Shown here piece after piece: positions 25,092 through 33,250 of a DNA stretch of 64,000 bases. The stretch covers positions 19,140 to 83,139 of the forward strand of contig JAZQXL010000002.1 of the NCBI GenBank assembly GCA_045632845.1, written 5' to 3'. Position 1 is the stretch's first letter, and every line of letters begins with the position of its first letter. This DNA is from RGIG4140 sp045632845. Lineage in GTDB: Bacteria > Pseudomonadota > Alphaproteobacteria > CAAHEQ01 > UBA3637. Below the pieces are notes generated by a model. The model had not been told where the DNA came from, did not search any database, and saw nothing but the letters and a program-made list of their open reading frames with translations. Made by a program: the position numbers and the translations under genes.

Positions 25092-25847
25092 TTATACATT
25101 TTCATCTCTTGTTAAATCTGTGAAAATTTTATGCAGTGTTTTTATTTCAGGAGAAGTTAAATTATTTCTTAAAAAAATGTTTCTTAAGTTGTGTTTCATT
25201 CTTTCTTTTTTATCTTCAAATCTGAAATATCCTCGTTTTTCAAGAGCAGTTTCTAAATGAGAAAATAAAGCAAAATATTCTTCTTGTGTTGCAAGTTCTG
25301 CAGCACCTGTTTCAAGTCTTGAGTTAGATTGTTTTAGTTGACTTTTGTGCCATTCATATCCAAGCAATAAAACGGCCTGCGAAAGGTTTAGAGATGCATG
25401 TAATGGATTTAATGGTATTTCAACAATTCCATTTGCTAAAACGATTTCTGTATTTAAAAGACCTGTCCTTTCAGCCCCAAAAAGAAAGGCAGCTTTTTTC
25501 TCTTGATGGGTAAGGGTATTAATTTTTTTGATCCCATCTTCTGGTGAAAAAATCTCTTTTGTCATGTCTCTTTTTCGAGCACTTGTTGCCAAAACATAAT
25601 GAACATCTGCGACAGCATCTTCTAAGGACTGAAAGACTTTTGCCTCTTCTAAAATACGTTGAGCGCCAGAGGAAGCTGAGATTGCTTTTTCACTTAAATG
25701 ATTATCTCTTGGATTAACAAGTCTTAATTCTGATAAACAACAGTTCATCATGGCCCGAGCAACCATACCCATATTTTCATCTAATTGAGGTCTTGCTAAA
25801 ATAACAATGGGTGCATTATCAGCAGGGATATTTTGTATTTTTTTCAT
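25092..25847 (-). CDS. trmJ: TrmJ-like tRNA 2'-O-methyltransferase
   Basis: This SPOUT-fold methyltransferase (251 residues) should methylate the 2'-hydroxyl of residue 32 in tRNA. Signatures are ARPQLDENMGMVARAMMN at the N-terminus, FGAERTGL in the middle, and NPLHASLNLSQAV, which forms the trefoil knot that binds S-adenosylmethionine. About 70 residues of C-terminal extension follow, as in TrmJ. The start codon overlaps the stop of the preceding gene by one base. Confidence 0.88.
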   Translation of the reverse strand: MKKIQNIPADNAPIVILARPQLDENMGMVARAMMNCCLSELRLVNPRDNHLSEKAISASSGAQRILEEAKVFQSLEDAVADVHYVLATSARKRDMTKEIFSPEDGIKKINTLTHQEKKAAFLFGAERTGLLNTEIVLANGIVEIPLNPLHASLNLSQAVLLLGYEWHKSQLKQSNSRLETGAAELATQEEYFALFSHLETALEKRGYFRFEDKKERMKHNLRNIFLRNNLTSPEIKTLHKIFTDLTRDENV

Positions 25848-26344
25848 TAATTAAAGCTATCAGGATTAATATTAAATGATTTTTTACCCAAACGTTTTTG
25901 TTCCTTTGTTTGAGGAATGACTTTTTCAATCGCTATTTCTGTTTGTGTTTGATAAACTGGTTTTTCAACATAATTTGGGTTTTCAACCCATTTACCATTT
26001 TCTTCAATATATTTGGTGTTTTTTGTTTCATAATCGGTGTTTAATGTCAAAACGCCCTCTTTTTCAATAAAAGGAGGATTTGTTTCATACCCATTATATA
26101 GTTTTAAATATTCCTCTTCAGTATAGTTTTGCGATTCTTTTAAAAAGGTCATCAATTCATCTTTGTTTTGGTAAAATGAATTTTGTATATCTTTCATAAT
26201 TTTTTCTTTCACCTCTTTGAAAAATGGCGTGTCCATCATATCAATTTGAGGCGTATTTTTTTGATCAGAAGTTTCTTGCGCAAAAGCGGTTTGCGAACAC
26301 AAACCGCTTGCGATGAAAAAAAGAAGAAAAAGGGATTTTTTCAT
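25847..26344 (-). CDS. Exported protein of unknown function
   Basis: The 165-residue precursor has a signal peptide cut after AFA. The mature protein is polar and charged, with a helical first half and several tyrosines, and an ETKNTKYIEENGKWVENPNY stretch. There is no cysteine in the mature part. No family is recognised. It sits between pssA (four bases away) and trmJ (one-base overlap), so it is made with phospholipid enzymes. Confidence 0.65.
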   Translation of the reverse strand: MKKSLFLLFFIASGLCSQTAFAQETSDQKNTPQIDMMDTPFFKEVKEKIMKDIQNSFYQNKDELMTFLKESQNYTEEEYLKLYNGYETNPPFIEKEGVLTLNTDYETKNTKYIEENGKWVENPNYVEKPVYQTQTEIAIEKVIPQTKEQKRLGKKSFNINPDSFN

Positions 26345-26347
26345 TTT

Positions 26348-27145
26348 TTATCCTTTTGTGTGAAGATGTTCTTTTTTGAATTTTAGGAAAAAGTAAATAC
26401 AAACTGGAATTGATAAAAGATAAATAATTCCAATAAGACTTAACATAACCCAAGGGAATGAAAGAAGACCTGCAATAACAAAGAGCGCAACAATTAAAAG
26501 AAGTGTTGAAGCTCCTGATGATATATGCAAATGTTTTAAGCAAAGAGTTGGTATTTTGCTGGCCATCATAATTCCGCTAAAAATTAAAAAGATGGCTGCT
26601 AATACGGGGCTTCTAAACCATTCAATGCTTTGATCTGTGGCTAACCAAAAAACAAGAGGTAAAATGGTTAAGAAACCGCCTGCTGGTGCTGGAACACCCA
26701 TGAAAAAATGTTTCCAATAAGGAGGTTGTTCCGTGTCAATTAAACTGTTAAAACGAGCTAATCTTGCAGCACAGCACATTGATACAAATAAGACAAACCC
26801 CCAATAAACACCAATAGCTTCTTTTTTCACAGCTAAATTTTGAAGAACGCTGATTCTGGTATCGCCATCCATTGTCCAAAGATACATTAAAAATGCCGGA
26901 GCAACACCGAAACTTACAAAATCGGAAAGTGAATCAAGTTCGGCTCCAAATTTTGAAGAAACATTGAGCATACGTGCAACTTTGCCATCTAAAAAGTCAA
27001 AAACACCAGCAAGAGCGATGAACAAGATTGCTAATGACCATTCACCCCAAAAAGACATATTAATGGATGATACCCCAAAAGCAAGGGCAGTCATAGTCAC
27101 TGCGTTTGGAAATATGGGTCTGATATTGAGTTCTTTGTCAGTCAT
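26348..27145 (-). CDS. pssA: CDP-diacylglycerol-serine O-phosphatidyltransferase
   Basis: This 265-residue integral membrane enzyme makes phosphatidylserine from CDP-diacylglycerol and serine. The CDP-alcohol phosphotransferase signature (D-x2-D-G-x2-A-R-x8-G-x3-D-x3-D) is complete, starting at FDFLDGKVAR near residue 50 and ending at ELDSLSD. About eight hydrophobic segments follow. It is cotranscribed with psd, 18 bases upstream, which decarboxylates its product to phosphatidylethanolamine. CDP-diacylglycerol comes from CdsA, encoded at 51010. Confidence 0.95.
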   Translation of the reverse strand: MTDKELNIRPIFPNAVTMTALAFGVSSINMSFWGEWSLAILFIALAGVFDFLDGKVARMLNVSSKFGAELDSLSDFVSFGVAPAFLMYLWTMDGDTRISVLQNLAVKKEAIGVYWGFVLFVSMCCAARLARFNSLIDTEQPPYWKHFFMGVPAPAGGFLTILPLVFWLATDQSIEWFRSPVLAAIFLIFSGIMMASKIPTLCLKHLHISSGASTLLLIVALFVIAGLLSFPWVMLSLIGIIYLLSIPVCIYFFLKFKKEHLHTKG

Positions 27146-27163
27146 AAAATTTCACCTGTTTAA

Positions 27164-27889
27164 TTATTTCTTTTCATTTAAATCTGCTAAGATAGTTTCA
27201 CCTGCAACCATAATTTGACCTGGTAAAACTTTTGGATAAACGCCTGTTGGCAAAAATACGTCTAAACGACTGCCAAAGCGGATCATACCAAAAATAGAAC
27301 CTTTTTTGACCATTTCACCAACTTTTAAAGGACAGTAAATTCTGCGAGCAACTAACCCTGCAATTTGAATGAAACCAATTTTTGTGCCATCGTCTCTTTT
27401 AATGGTAATTTCTTGACGTTCATTGTCTTCATTGTCTTTATCTGCAATGTTAACAAGTTTTCCTGGTCGATAGGTGAGGGCGTCAACCATACCACTTGTT
27501 GGTGCTCGATTGACGTGAACATTAAATACGCTCATAAAAATACTGATACGCAAAAGTGGTTCATCACCAAGGCCCATTTCTTTTGGTGGGACAATATATT
27601 TGATATTGCTTACGATCCCATCAGCTGGAGAGATAATAAGATTATCCCCTTCAGGTGTAACACGAGCAGGATTTCTAAAGAAATAGAACACAAATGCAAG
27701 TAATGGCAAACAAACGAATAATGAACAAGCACTAACTAAGCTGAGCAACAAAACAATAATAGCTGCAACAGCAAAGATTTTTAATCCTTCTTTGTGAATT
27801 GGTGGTAAGATAAATCGTTTCCAACTCAAATCAACAAAGCTGGAATCAGGAACTTGATAAGATGTATTAGAATTTTTATTTTCAGTCAT
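27164..27889 (-). CDS. psd: Phosphatidylserine decarboxylase
   Basis: This 241-residue proenzyme of the short type has one or two N-terminal membrane segments (about 36-70) followed by FFRNPARVTPEGDNLIISPADG and MSVFNVHVNRAP. The self-cleavage site is the GS pair in GMIRFGSRLDVFLP, whose serine becomes the pyruvoyl group. It is the first gene of the psd-pssA-exported protein-trmJ-lipoprotein run on the minus strand. AAAGGAGAAAAAA precedes ATG. Confidence 0.95.
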   Translation of the reverse strand: MTENKNSNTSYQVPDSSFVDLSWKRFILPPIHKEGLKIFAVAAIIVLLLSLVSACSLFVCLPLLAFVFYFFRNPARVTPEGDNLIISPADGIVSNIKYIVPPKEMGLGDEPLLRISIFMSVFNVHVNRAPTSGMVDALTYRPGKLVNIADKDNEDNERQEITIKRDDGTKIGFIQIAGLVARRIYCPLKVGEMVKKGSIFGMIRFGSRLDVFLPTGVYPKVLPGQIMVAGETILADLNEKK

Positions 27890-27988
27890 TTTTTTTCTCC
27901 TTTTTGGCTTACTTTAAATGATTTTTAATTCTTTTTCAAAGCATTTTTTTTAAAATGTCAAAAAAATAATTTTTTAAAGCGATATCTA

Positions 27989-28017
27989 TTGACTTATGGT
28001 GTTATATTTTTTATAAT
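27989..28017 (+). promoter_or_regulatory. Promoter of tRNA-Leu
   Basis: TTGACT (27989-27994), 17 bases, TATAAT (28012-28017): the -10 is perfect. Transcription would begin just before the tRNA at 28030. Confidence 0.75.
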
Positions 28018-28029
28018 ACTTCGCAAATT

Positions 28030-28116
28030 GCTCAAGTGGCGAAACTGGTAGACGCGCTGGCTTCAGGTGCTAGTACTTTAATGAGTGTGAAGGTTCGAGT
28101 CCTTTCTTGAGCACCA
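28030..28116 (+). tRNA. tRNA-Leu (CAG)
   Basis: A class II tRNA with a long variable arm. Acceptor GCTCAAG/CTTGAGC, anticodon stem CTGGC/GCTAG with loop TTCAGGT (anticodon CAG), T-loop GTTCGAGT and an encoded CCA. Confidence 0.93.
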
Positions 28117-28119
28117 ATT

Positions 28120-28143
28120 AAAGCTCTTATGGAGCTTTTTTTT
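28120..28143 (+). terminator. Terminator after tRNA-Leu
   Basis: AAAGCTC/GAGCTTT with a five-base loop is followed by eight or more T. The ribosome binding site of the next gene follows directly. Confidence 0.75.
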
Positions 28144-28154
28144 ATGGAGGAAAA

Positions 28155-28580
28155 ATGCGTATAGAATTAGATGATGTTGAAGATGTTCGAAAAATTGCAG
28201 CTTTGAAAGCAGGGATTGAATGTGGACTGGTTGTGAAAGAAGTAAGAGCAAAAGAGGTTTATCCTTTTTTAAAAAGAGGCGAAGAAGCAAAAACAGGCTA
28301 TATAGATGTTGAAATGGAAAATGCATCTGAAGAAACAAAAGCTCGTTTCAATCATTTGTATGCAAAATATGTGTTAGAAGAAAAAACAGCCTCCAGAATT
28401 CGAACTGTCCCAATGATTGTTGGTGGTGCTGGTTATGTGTTGGGATTATGTGCTGCTCTTATTGCTGTTGCAGTGGGTGCGAAAAGATGTGAGATTGAGC
28501 CTGAACCTGTAACTCCAAAACAAATTCAAAAGGCTAAAATGCCATCTTTAATTGAAAAACAAAATCAATTAATGCGTTAA
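28155..28580 (+). CDS. Small membrane protein of unknown function
   Basis: The 141-residue product has an acidic and basic N-terminal part (residues 1-80), one hydrophobic segment near residues 92-114, and a charged tail (EIEPEPVTPKQ). ATGGAGGAAAA gives a strong ribosome binding site that begins right at the end of the tRNA-Leu terminator. I see no separate promoter, so it may depend on readthrough from the tRNA-Leu promoter. The stop overlaps the stop of the convergent acyltransferase gene by four bases. Confidence 0.6.
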   Translation: MRIELDDVEDVRKIAALKAGIECGLVVKEVRAKEVYPFLKRGEEAKTGYIDVEMENASEETKARFNHLYAKYVLEEKTASRIRTVPMIVGGAGYVLGLCAALIAVAVGAKRCEIEPEPVTPKQIQKAKMPSLIEKQNQLMR

Positions 28581-29488
28581 TTATTATATTCTGATTTATC
28601 AAATCGATGATGAACCCAGAGCCATTGTTCTGGGTTTTGTCTAATCCAGTTTTCAATGGTTTGATTAATTTTAAGAGTGAGTTCATAAATGGCTTTTTCT
28701 TCTCCGATTTCTTTTGTATTTGGCATTAAAAGAGGTTTAGATACATCAATGTCAAATACACCGTCTGTTCCTCGAATGCAACGTGCCATAATAATTGGAA
28801 GGTTCATTTTTAATGCTATGGTTGCTGTTGCAGGGGCGGTTTTAACCATTTTTCCAAAGAAGGGAACGTCGATACCTTCTCTTAATTTTTGATCACAAAG
28901 GATAACAACTCCGCCACCATTTTTAAGAACTTGAAGCATCAATCTTGCGCCAGCACTTCCTTTTGGAATAAGCGTTCCTTTACGTCTTTGAAACATGATT
29001 TTATCAATCCATTTATTGTTTGCAACGCGATAGACGGGATTTAAATAATAATCATCAAAGAGTGGGGCAGATACGGCTGGTTCCCAGTTTCCTAAATGGG
29101 CTGAACAAATAAAGCACCCTTGTTTTGTTTCGTGCAATTTTTTTAAATTTTCTAACCCAACTTTTCTTGCTGTTTTATAAAGTGTTTCTCCATGAGGCAT
29201 TTCTGCAAAGAAACGGCCCCAATGGTGCCACATTTGTTTTAAAATTTCCTCTCGTTCTAAATCCGTTTTTTCTGGAAAGGCAATTTCTAAATTGCGACGT
29301 GCAATTTTATTCCTTTTTTTCATCAGGTTATACAAAAGAGAGCCAATTTTGCTGCCAAGATTAGAGGCTGTTTTTGTAGGTAATAGTCTGAAAAAGGTAT
29401 AAATTATTAAAACGAATAATGCAGTGATTGGATCAGAAATATATCGTTGAAAAATTGAACGAGTTCCACGTCTAATCGCTTTTGCCAT
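28577..29488 (-). CDS. LpxL/HtrB-like lipid A acyltransferase
   Basis: This 303-residue acyltransferase belongs to the LpxL/LpxM (lysophospholipid acyltransferase) family, which adds secondary acyl chains to Kdo-lipid A. An N-terminal membrane segment (about 22-40) is followed by the catalytic motif HLGNWE (H-x4-E) and a later GGGVVILCDQKLREG segment. The start is placed at 29488, where AAGGAG precedes ATG; an upstream in-frame extension would overlap lpxK. It is the last gene of the waaA-lpxK-acyltransferase run. Whether the lauroyl or the myristoyl step is meant cannot be read from sequence. Confidence 0.88.
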   Translation of the reverse strand: MAKAIRRGTRSIFQRYISDPITALFVLIIYTFFRLLPTKTASNLGSKIGSLLYNLMKKRNKIARRNLEIAFPEKTDLEREEILKQMWHHWGRFFAEMPHGETLYKTARKVGLENLKKLHETKQGCFICSAHLGNWEPAVSAPLFDDYYLNPVYRVANNKWIDKIMFQRRKGTLIPKGSAGARLMLQVLKNGGGVVILCDQKLREGIDVPFFGKMVKTAPATATIALKMNLPIIMARCIRGTDGVFDIDVSKPLLMPNTKEIGEEKAIYELTLKINQTIENWIRQNPEQWLWVHHRFDKSEYNN

Positions 29489-29504
29489 AAATTTCTCCTT
29501 AATT

Positions 29505-30479
29505 TTAAAGAACAATCCCTTTGAGGAGTTCTTTAATCTCCTCGGGTTTATCAAATACAAATTGCCCATCTGCAATGTGAATGTTTTTGAGCAAATCTTT
29601 TGGGATTTTAACAGCGTCTTTTGTTGTTGTTATTAATGGAAGACCATTTGCTTTTTTTAGCAAGCGCTCAATATCAAAACGGGTATAAAAATAATGATCA
29701 GGGTATTCTTCTGTTTTGACAGGGTTGATGTCATTTTGTTTTAAAAAATCAAAAAACTTTTGAGGTCTACCAATTCCTGCAAAAGCAAGGACATCTTTTC
29801 CTTTTAAGGGGGCAAGGGATTTTACTTTTGCTTCAAAATGTCCTGTGAATAATGGCAAGTCAATTTTATTGCGTTGCAAAAAGAATTTAACACCCCATTC
29901 ATCGTTGCCAACAAGAACAATTGCGTCAGCTCTTTGAAGGCCTTTTAATACAGGTTCACGTAAAGGTCCTGCAGGTAAAACACATTCATTACCAAAACCT
30001 TTTTTGCCATCAACAACAACAAAGGAGAATGTTTTGATAAGAGAAGGGTTTTGAAAACCATCATCCATTAAAATACATTTTGCTCCTTTTCGAATGGCAA
30101 GTTGAGCACCTCTTGCACGTTGATTATCAACAACCGTTGGGGCATAACAGGCAAGTAAGATTGCCTCATCGCCAACATCATAGGCAGTGTGACGTTCTAG
30201 ATCCACTAGTACGTTTTTTAAATGCGCTTTGTATCCATGATTGAGAAAAAAGAAATCACGTTTTAATTTGAATAATTCTTTAGCAACTGCAAGGCAAACA
30301 GGTGTTTTACCCGTGCCACCAACAGATAAATTCCCAATACAAATAACGGGAATATCAGTTTGATAAGGTTTAGCTTTTCTAAATCTATAAGCAGTTCCAA
30401 AAGCATAAAGTGCACCAAAAGGTTTGAGCACTTTAGATATCAACGAATTTGGAACATCCCAAAATTTTGGCGTTCCCAT
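29505..30479 (-). CDS. lpxK: Tetraacyldisaccharide 4'-kinase
   Basis: This 324-residue inner membrane-associated kinase phosphorylates the 4' position of the lipid A disaccharide. The P-loop is SVGGTGKT at residues 52-59. Other LpxK signatures are LMDDGFQNPSL, LPAGPLREP and the AFAGIGRPQKFF segment. AGGAGG precedes ATG. It lies between waaA and the LpxL-like gene, in the classic lipid A assembly order; lpxB, which makes its substrate, is at 59211. Confidence 0.95.
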   Translation of the reverse strand: MGTPKFWDVPNSLISKVLKPFGALYAFGTAYRFRKAKPYQTDIPVICIGNLSVGGTGKTPVCLAVAKELFKLKRDFFFLNHGYKAHLKNVLVDLERHTAYDVGDEAILLACYAPTVVDNQRARGAQLAIRKGAKCILMDDGFQNPSLIKTFSFVVVDGKKGFGNECVLPAGPLREPVLKGLQRADAIVLVGNDEWGVKFFLQRNKIDLPLFTGHFEAKVKSLAPLKGKDVLAFAGIGRPQKFFDFLKQNDINPVKTEEYPDHYFYTRFDIERLLKKANGLPLITTTKDAVKIPKDLLKNIHIADGQFVFDKPEEIKELLKGIVL

Positions 30480-30565
30480 TTTTTCCTCCTAAGCATGTTA
30501 TTTTCTCATACTATAACACAAAAAAAGAAGATATCCAGCTTTTTTTTATCTTTTTTATCTTTTTT

Positions 30566-31831
30566 TTAAAGGTTAAAACGCGTATGCAAAATATCCCACA
30601 CACGATCAAGAACTGTCATTTCTGAAGTTGCTAGTTGATGGGCAGTTTCTTGCATGGTTTTGTATCTTTCGGGATTTGAAAAGAATTTTTCTAATTCTAA
30701 TTGAAGGTCAGTTTTGTTTTCAACTTCAACAAGTGCTTTTTTCACTTTTGCAGTTTTAACAATTTCTCTAAAATTAAATGCGTGAGGACCAATTAAAACA
30801 GTTCTAGATAATCTCATCGGTTCAAGCATATTTTGTCCCCCAAATTTGATGAGTGAGCCACCAACAAAAACAACGGGTGCAATTTGATAAAGAAGTCCCA
30901 TTTCACCAATGGTATCTGCAAGATAGATATTTGTGTTTTGAGTGATTTCTTCTTTTTGAGATCTTCTTGAAACGCTTAATCCTTTTTTATGTAGCATTTG
31001 AACGATGGCTTCTGCTCTGTGTGGGTGACGAGGAACAAAAACAGTCAATAAATTAGGAAATTTTTTAACAAGTTCTAAGTGAACATCTGCGCCTTGTGTT
31101 TCTTCATCATCATGTGTGCTTGCCATACACCAAACAGGTCTTGATCCGATGCTTGAGTGTATTTTTGAAAGTTCCTGTGGGTCAAATGGAGGATTTACGG
31201 CGGCGAACTTTAAATTCCCAGTTGAAACAACATCTTGTGCGCCCAAGACTTTGAGTCTGCGTGCATCTTCAGCTGTTTGTCCAAATGAAAGGGTAAAAAG
31301 TGATTGGATACTTTTGATAATGCGTGGAAATTTTTGCCACCGTTCAAATGATTTGTCGGAAATGCGACCGTTTAATAAAATAAGAGGTTTTTTGTTTTTA
31401 TAAATAGCTTTAAGCATATTTGGCCAAAAATCAGATTCAAACCATAAAATGGCATCGGCATTCCAATGTTTCACAAATCTATGAGCAGCTAAAGGTGTGT
31501 CGATAGGGATAAATTGGTGAAATGCTCTTTCAGGCAATCTTTTTTGCATCAAATCAGCTGAGGTAACGGTTCCTGATGTAACCATAACATGTAAGTTGGG
31601 ATCCTCTTCTAATAATTTTTTAACCAATGGTAGCATGGATAAACATTCACCTACGCTTGCGCCATGCATCCATACAAGTTTCCCTTCAGGACGCTTTTTT
31701 TTAGGAAAACCAAGGCGTTCATTAATTCTTTGTTTGTTTTCTTTTCCTTTAGATAATCTAATAAGAAGTAATAATAAAATAAAAGGATATAATAAAATTG
31801 AAAGACATTGATAGAAAAATAATGCTGTCAT
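30566..31831 (-). CDS. waaA: Kdo transferase
   Basis: This 421-residue inner membrane glycosyltransferase (GT30) adds 3-deoxy-D-manno-octulosonic acid to lipid IVA. An N-terminal hydrophobic anchor (about 1-25) is followed by WMHGASVGECLSMLPLV, with the conserved glutamate. FESDFWPNML, LNGRISDKSFERW and the C-terminal VFVGGSLIKFGGQNMLEP are family signatures. It is the first gene of the waaA-lpxK-acyltransferase operon. No convincing ribosome binding site precedes the ATG. It diverges from the winged-helix gene at 31923. Confidence 0.95.
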   Translation of the reverse strand: MTALFFYQCLSILLYPFILLLLLIRLSKGKENKQRINERLGFPKKKRPEGKLVWMHGASVGECLSMLPLVKKLLEEDPNLHVMVTSGTVTSADLMQKRLPERAFHQFIPIDTPLAAHRFVKHWNADAILWFESDFWPNMLKAIYKNKKPLILLNGRISDKSFERWQKFPRIIKSIQSLFTLSFGQTAEDARRLKVLGAQDVVSTGNLKFAAVNPPFDPQELSKIHSSIGSRPVWCMASTHDDEETQGADVHLELVKKFPNLLTVFVPRHPHRAEAIVQMLHKKGLSVSRRSQKEEITQNTNIYLADTIGEMGLLYQIAPVVFVGGSLIKFGGQNMLEPMRLSRTVLIGPHAFNFREIVKTAKVKKALVEVENKTDLQLELEKFFSNPERYKTMQETAHQLATSEMTVLDRVWDILHTRFNL

Positions 31832-31855
31832 TTTTTTTTACTTTCTGCTAAAGTG

Positions 31856-31884
31856 TTGCATAGGTCTTATGGAATAAATATATA
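31856..31884 (+). promoter_or_regulatory. Promoter of the winged-helix regulator
   Basis: TTGCAT (31856-31861), 17 bases, TATATA (31879-31884). It lies in the 91-base gap shared with the divergent waaA operon. Confidence 0.55.
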
Positions 31885-31922
31885 AGGCATACTAAGATAG
31901 ATTACTTAAAAAGGCAAGGAAA

Positions 31923-32510
31923 ATGATAACAGTTTTATCTAAAAATCATTTGTATACAACAACTCTTTGTGATGCATTGAAAGAGTTTGGAGCATGTGCA
32001 TATAAAAATGATAATGTTTATGGAGATGTTTTGGTTGTTGCGCTTGAGCAAGAGCAAGTCGATGATCTTTTGAAAGCAAATATTTCGTGTCCAGTTCTTT
32101 TGATTGGGGCAACGCATGAAGAAGCAGATGTTGAAATTTCAACGCCTTGTTCGTTGTATGAATTAAAAACGCTTATCAAGGATTTGTTTGCTAAAAAAGA
32201 ACAAGCTCCTGTTTTTGAAAATAAACGATTTTTGTTTGAGGGGGCTAAAAGAAGATTGTATGACAAAAAAGCAAAAAAAGATCATTATTTAACTGAAAAA
32301 GAAACTGATTTAATCGTTTTTTTGGTTAAGTCTTTGCCTGAGGGGGCTTCAAAAATGGATTTGTTGACAAGTGTTTGGAAGTATCGGCCAGATATTGAAA
32401 CGCATACCGTTGAATCGCATGTTTATTCTTTGCGTCAAAAAATAGGTGAAGACGCAGCTGATTTACTTTTGAAAAATACAAACGATGGATATATATTGGA
32501 AACAAAGTAA
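31923..32510 (+). CDS. OmpR/PhoB-type winged-helix regulator with a degenerate receiver
   Basis: This 195-residue protein ends in an OmpR/PhoB-type DNA-binding domain (about 105-195): KMDLLTSVWKY, then the recognition helix in ETHTVESHVYSLRQKIG and the wing NTNDGYILETK. Residues 1-92 have receiver-like length and strand order, but the usual acidic pair after strand 1 and the phospho-accepting aspartate after strand 3 (here VVALEQ) are missing. It should not be switched by ordinary phosphorylation. It is divergent from waaA, so it could regulate lipid A genes; this is inference. A terminator follows at once. Confidence 0.82.
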   Translation: MITVLSKNHLYTTTLCDALKEFGACAYKNDNVYGDVLVVALEQEQVDDLLKANISCPVLLIGATHEEADVEISTPCSLYELKTLIKDLFAKKEQAPVFENKRFLFEGAKRRLYDKKAKKDHYLTEKETDLIVFLVKSLPEGASKMDLLTSVWKYRPDIETHTVESHVYSLRQKIGEDAADLLLKNTNDGYILETK

Positions 32511-32520
32511 ATGGAATATA

Positions 32521-32552
32521 AAAAAAGCAGTTTAAAAAAAACTGCTTTTTTT
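32521..32552 (+). terminator. Terminator after the winged-helix gene
   Basis: AAAAAGCAGTTT pairs with AACTGCTTTTT around an A-rich loop. A T run is present on both strands, so it may also end the DUF2934-like gene. Confidence 0.8.
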
Positions 32553-32573
32553 ATTACCTAATCTCAAATCCAA

Positions 32574-33011
32574 TTAGATTAAAGATTTTTTTGCAACTTT
32601 CAAGCTGTAATTTGAATTGATGTTTTTGTTTGTGTTTAAAGAAACTTTTGATTTCAAAGAACCAGCATTTGATCTGAAGTGGCTAAAATCTGTTGTGTTT
32701 GAAGATGTAGCTTTAACAGATGTACGAGTTGTTGAAGGTGTCTTCAATGAAGTTTTAGCTTTTGTTGAAGTTGAGCAACTTGTTGGTTTGATTGTTGAAG
32801 CTTTTGTTGTTTTTGTTGTTTTAGTTGTTGAAGTTGAAGAACATTTCTTTGTTGAACATTTTGTTTTTTTTGAACAATTTGTTGTGTCATAAATCATCAA
32901 CTGTTCTAATGCCATGTTCCAGCATTCATCTTCTTTACCCCAAGGTTTACCCAATTGTTCCCAGATATAATAAGCCGCAAGGCGAATATCTTCGTTTGTA
33001 TATTTTTTCAT
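32574..33011 (-). CDS. DUF2934-like protein with a Thr/Ser/Lys-rich tail
   Basis: The 145-residue product begins with a short helical domain (residues 4-39) whose pattern IRLAAYYIWEQLGKPWG and CWNMALEQL matches the DUF2934 family. Residues 45-110 are low-complexity, built from K, T and S with scattered cysteines (CSKKTKCSTKKCSS). The tail is basic. Function is unknown; a nucleic-acid or envelope association is possible. AAGGAG precedes ATG. The low-complexity stretch produces an artefact open frame on the plus strand. Confidence 0.65.
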   Translation of the reverse strand: MKKYTNEDIRLAAYYIWEQLGKPWGKEDECWNMALEQLMIYDTTNCSKKTKCSTKKCSSTSTTKTTKTTKASTIKPTSCSTSTKAKTSLKTPSTTRTSVKATSSNTTDFSHFRSNAGSLKSKVSLNTNKNINSNYSLKVAKKSLI

Positions 33012-33049
33012 TATTAATTACTCCTTAAATGTATGTGAAACTCAACTTC

Positions 33050-33078
33050 AATATAAAATAAATCATTTTTCAATTCAA
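33050..33078 (-). promoter_or_regulatory. Promoter of the DUF2934-like gene
   Basis: On the minus strand TTGAAT (33078-33073), 17 bases, TATATT (33055-33050). Confidence 0.6.
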
Positions 33079-33182
33079 TTGTTTTTTTACGTATTTTTTT
33101 AAAAAAGAGGAATATTTTTATTTTTTTTATTAACAAAAAGTAAATAATTTACTCTTTGTTAATATATTGAATAGATTTGAAT

Positions 33183-33238
33183 AAAAAAAAGAAGAAAAAA
33201 CTTTTCATTTTTTCTTCTTTTTATTTGCGATTCGCAAA
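33183..33238. terminator. Terminator region before the U32 gene end
   Basis: A long A-run/T-run inverted repeat (AAAAAGAAGAAAAAA with TTTTTTCTTCTTTTT) is followed by the near-palindrome TTTGCGATTCGCAAA (33223-33237). On the minus strand they lie directly downstream of the U32 gene. Confidence 0.5.
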
Positions 33239-33250
33239 AATGGCAATTTT

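Noticed and set aside
28155..28338. Minus-strand leucine-rich frame at 28078-28338
   Set aside because: It crosses the tRNA-Leu gene and is a complement of the 28155 gene.
32617..32892. Plus-strand valine- and phenylalanine-rich frame opposite the DUF2934-like gene
   Set aside because: It is the antisense of the K/T/S low-complexity run, with no start signal.
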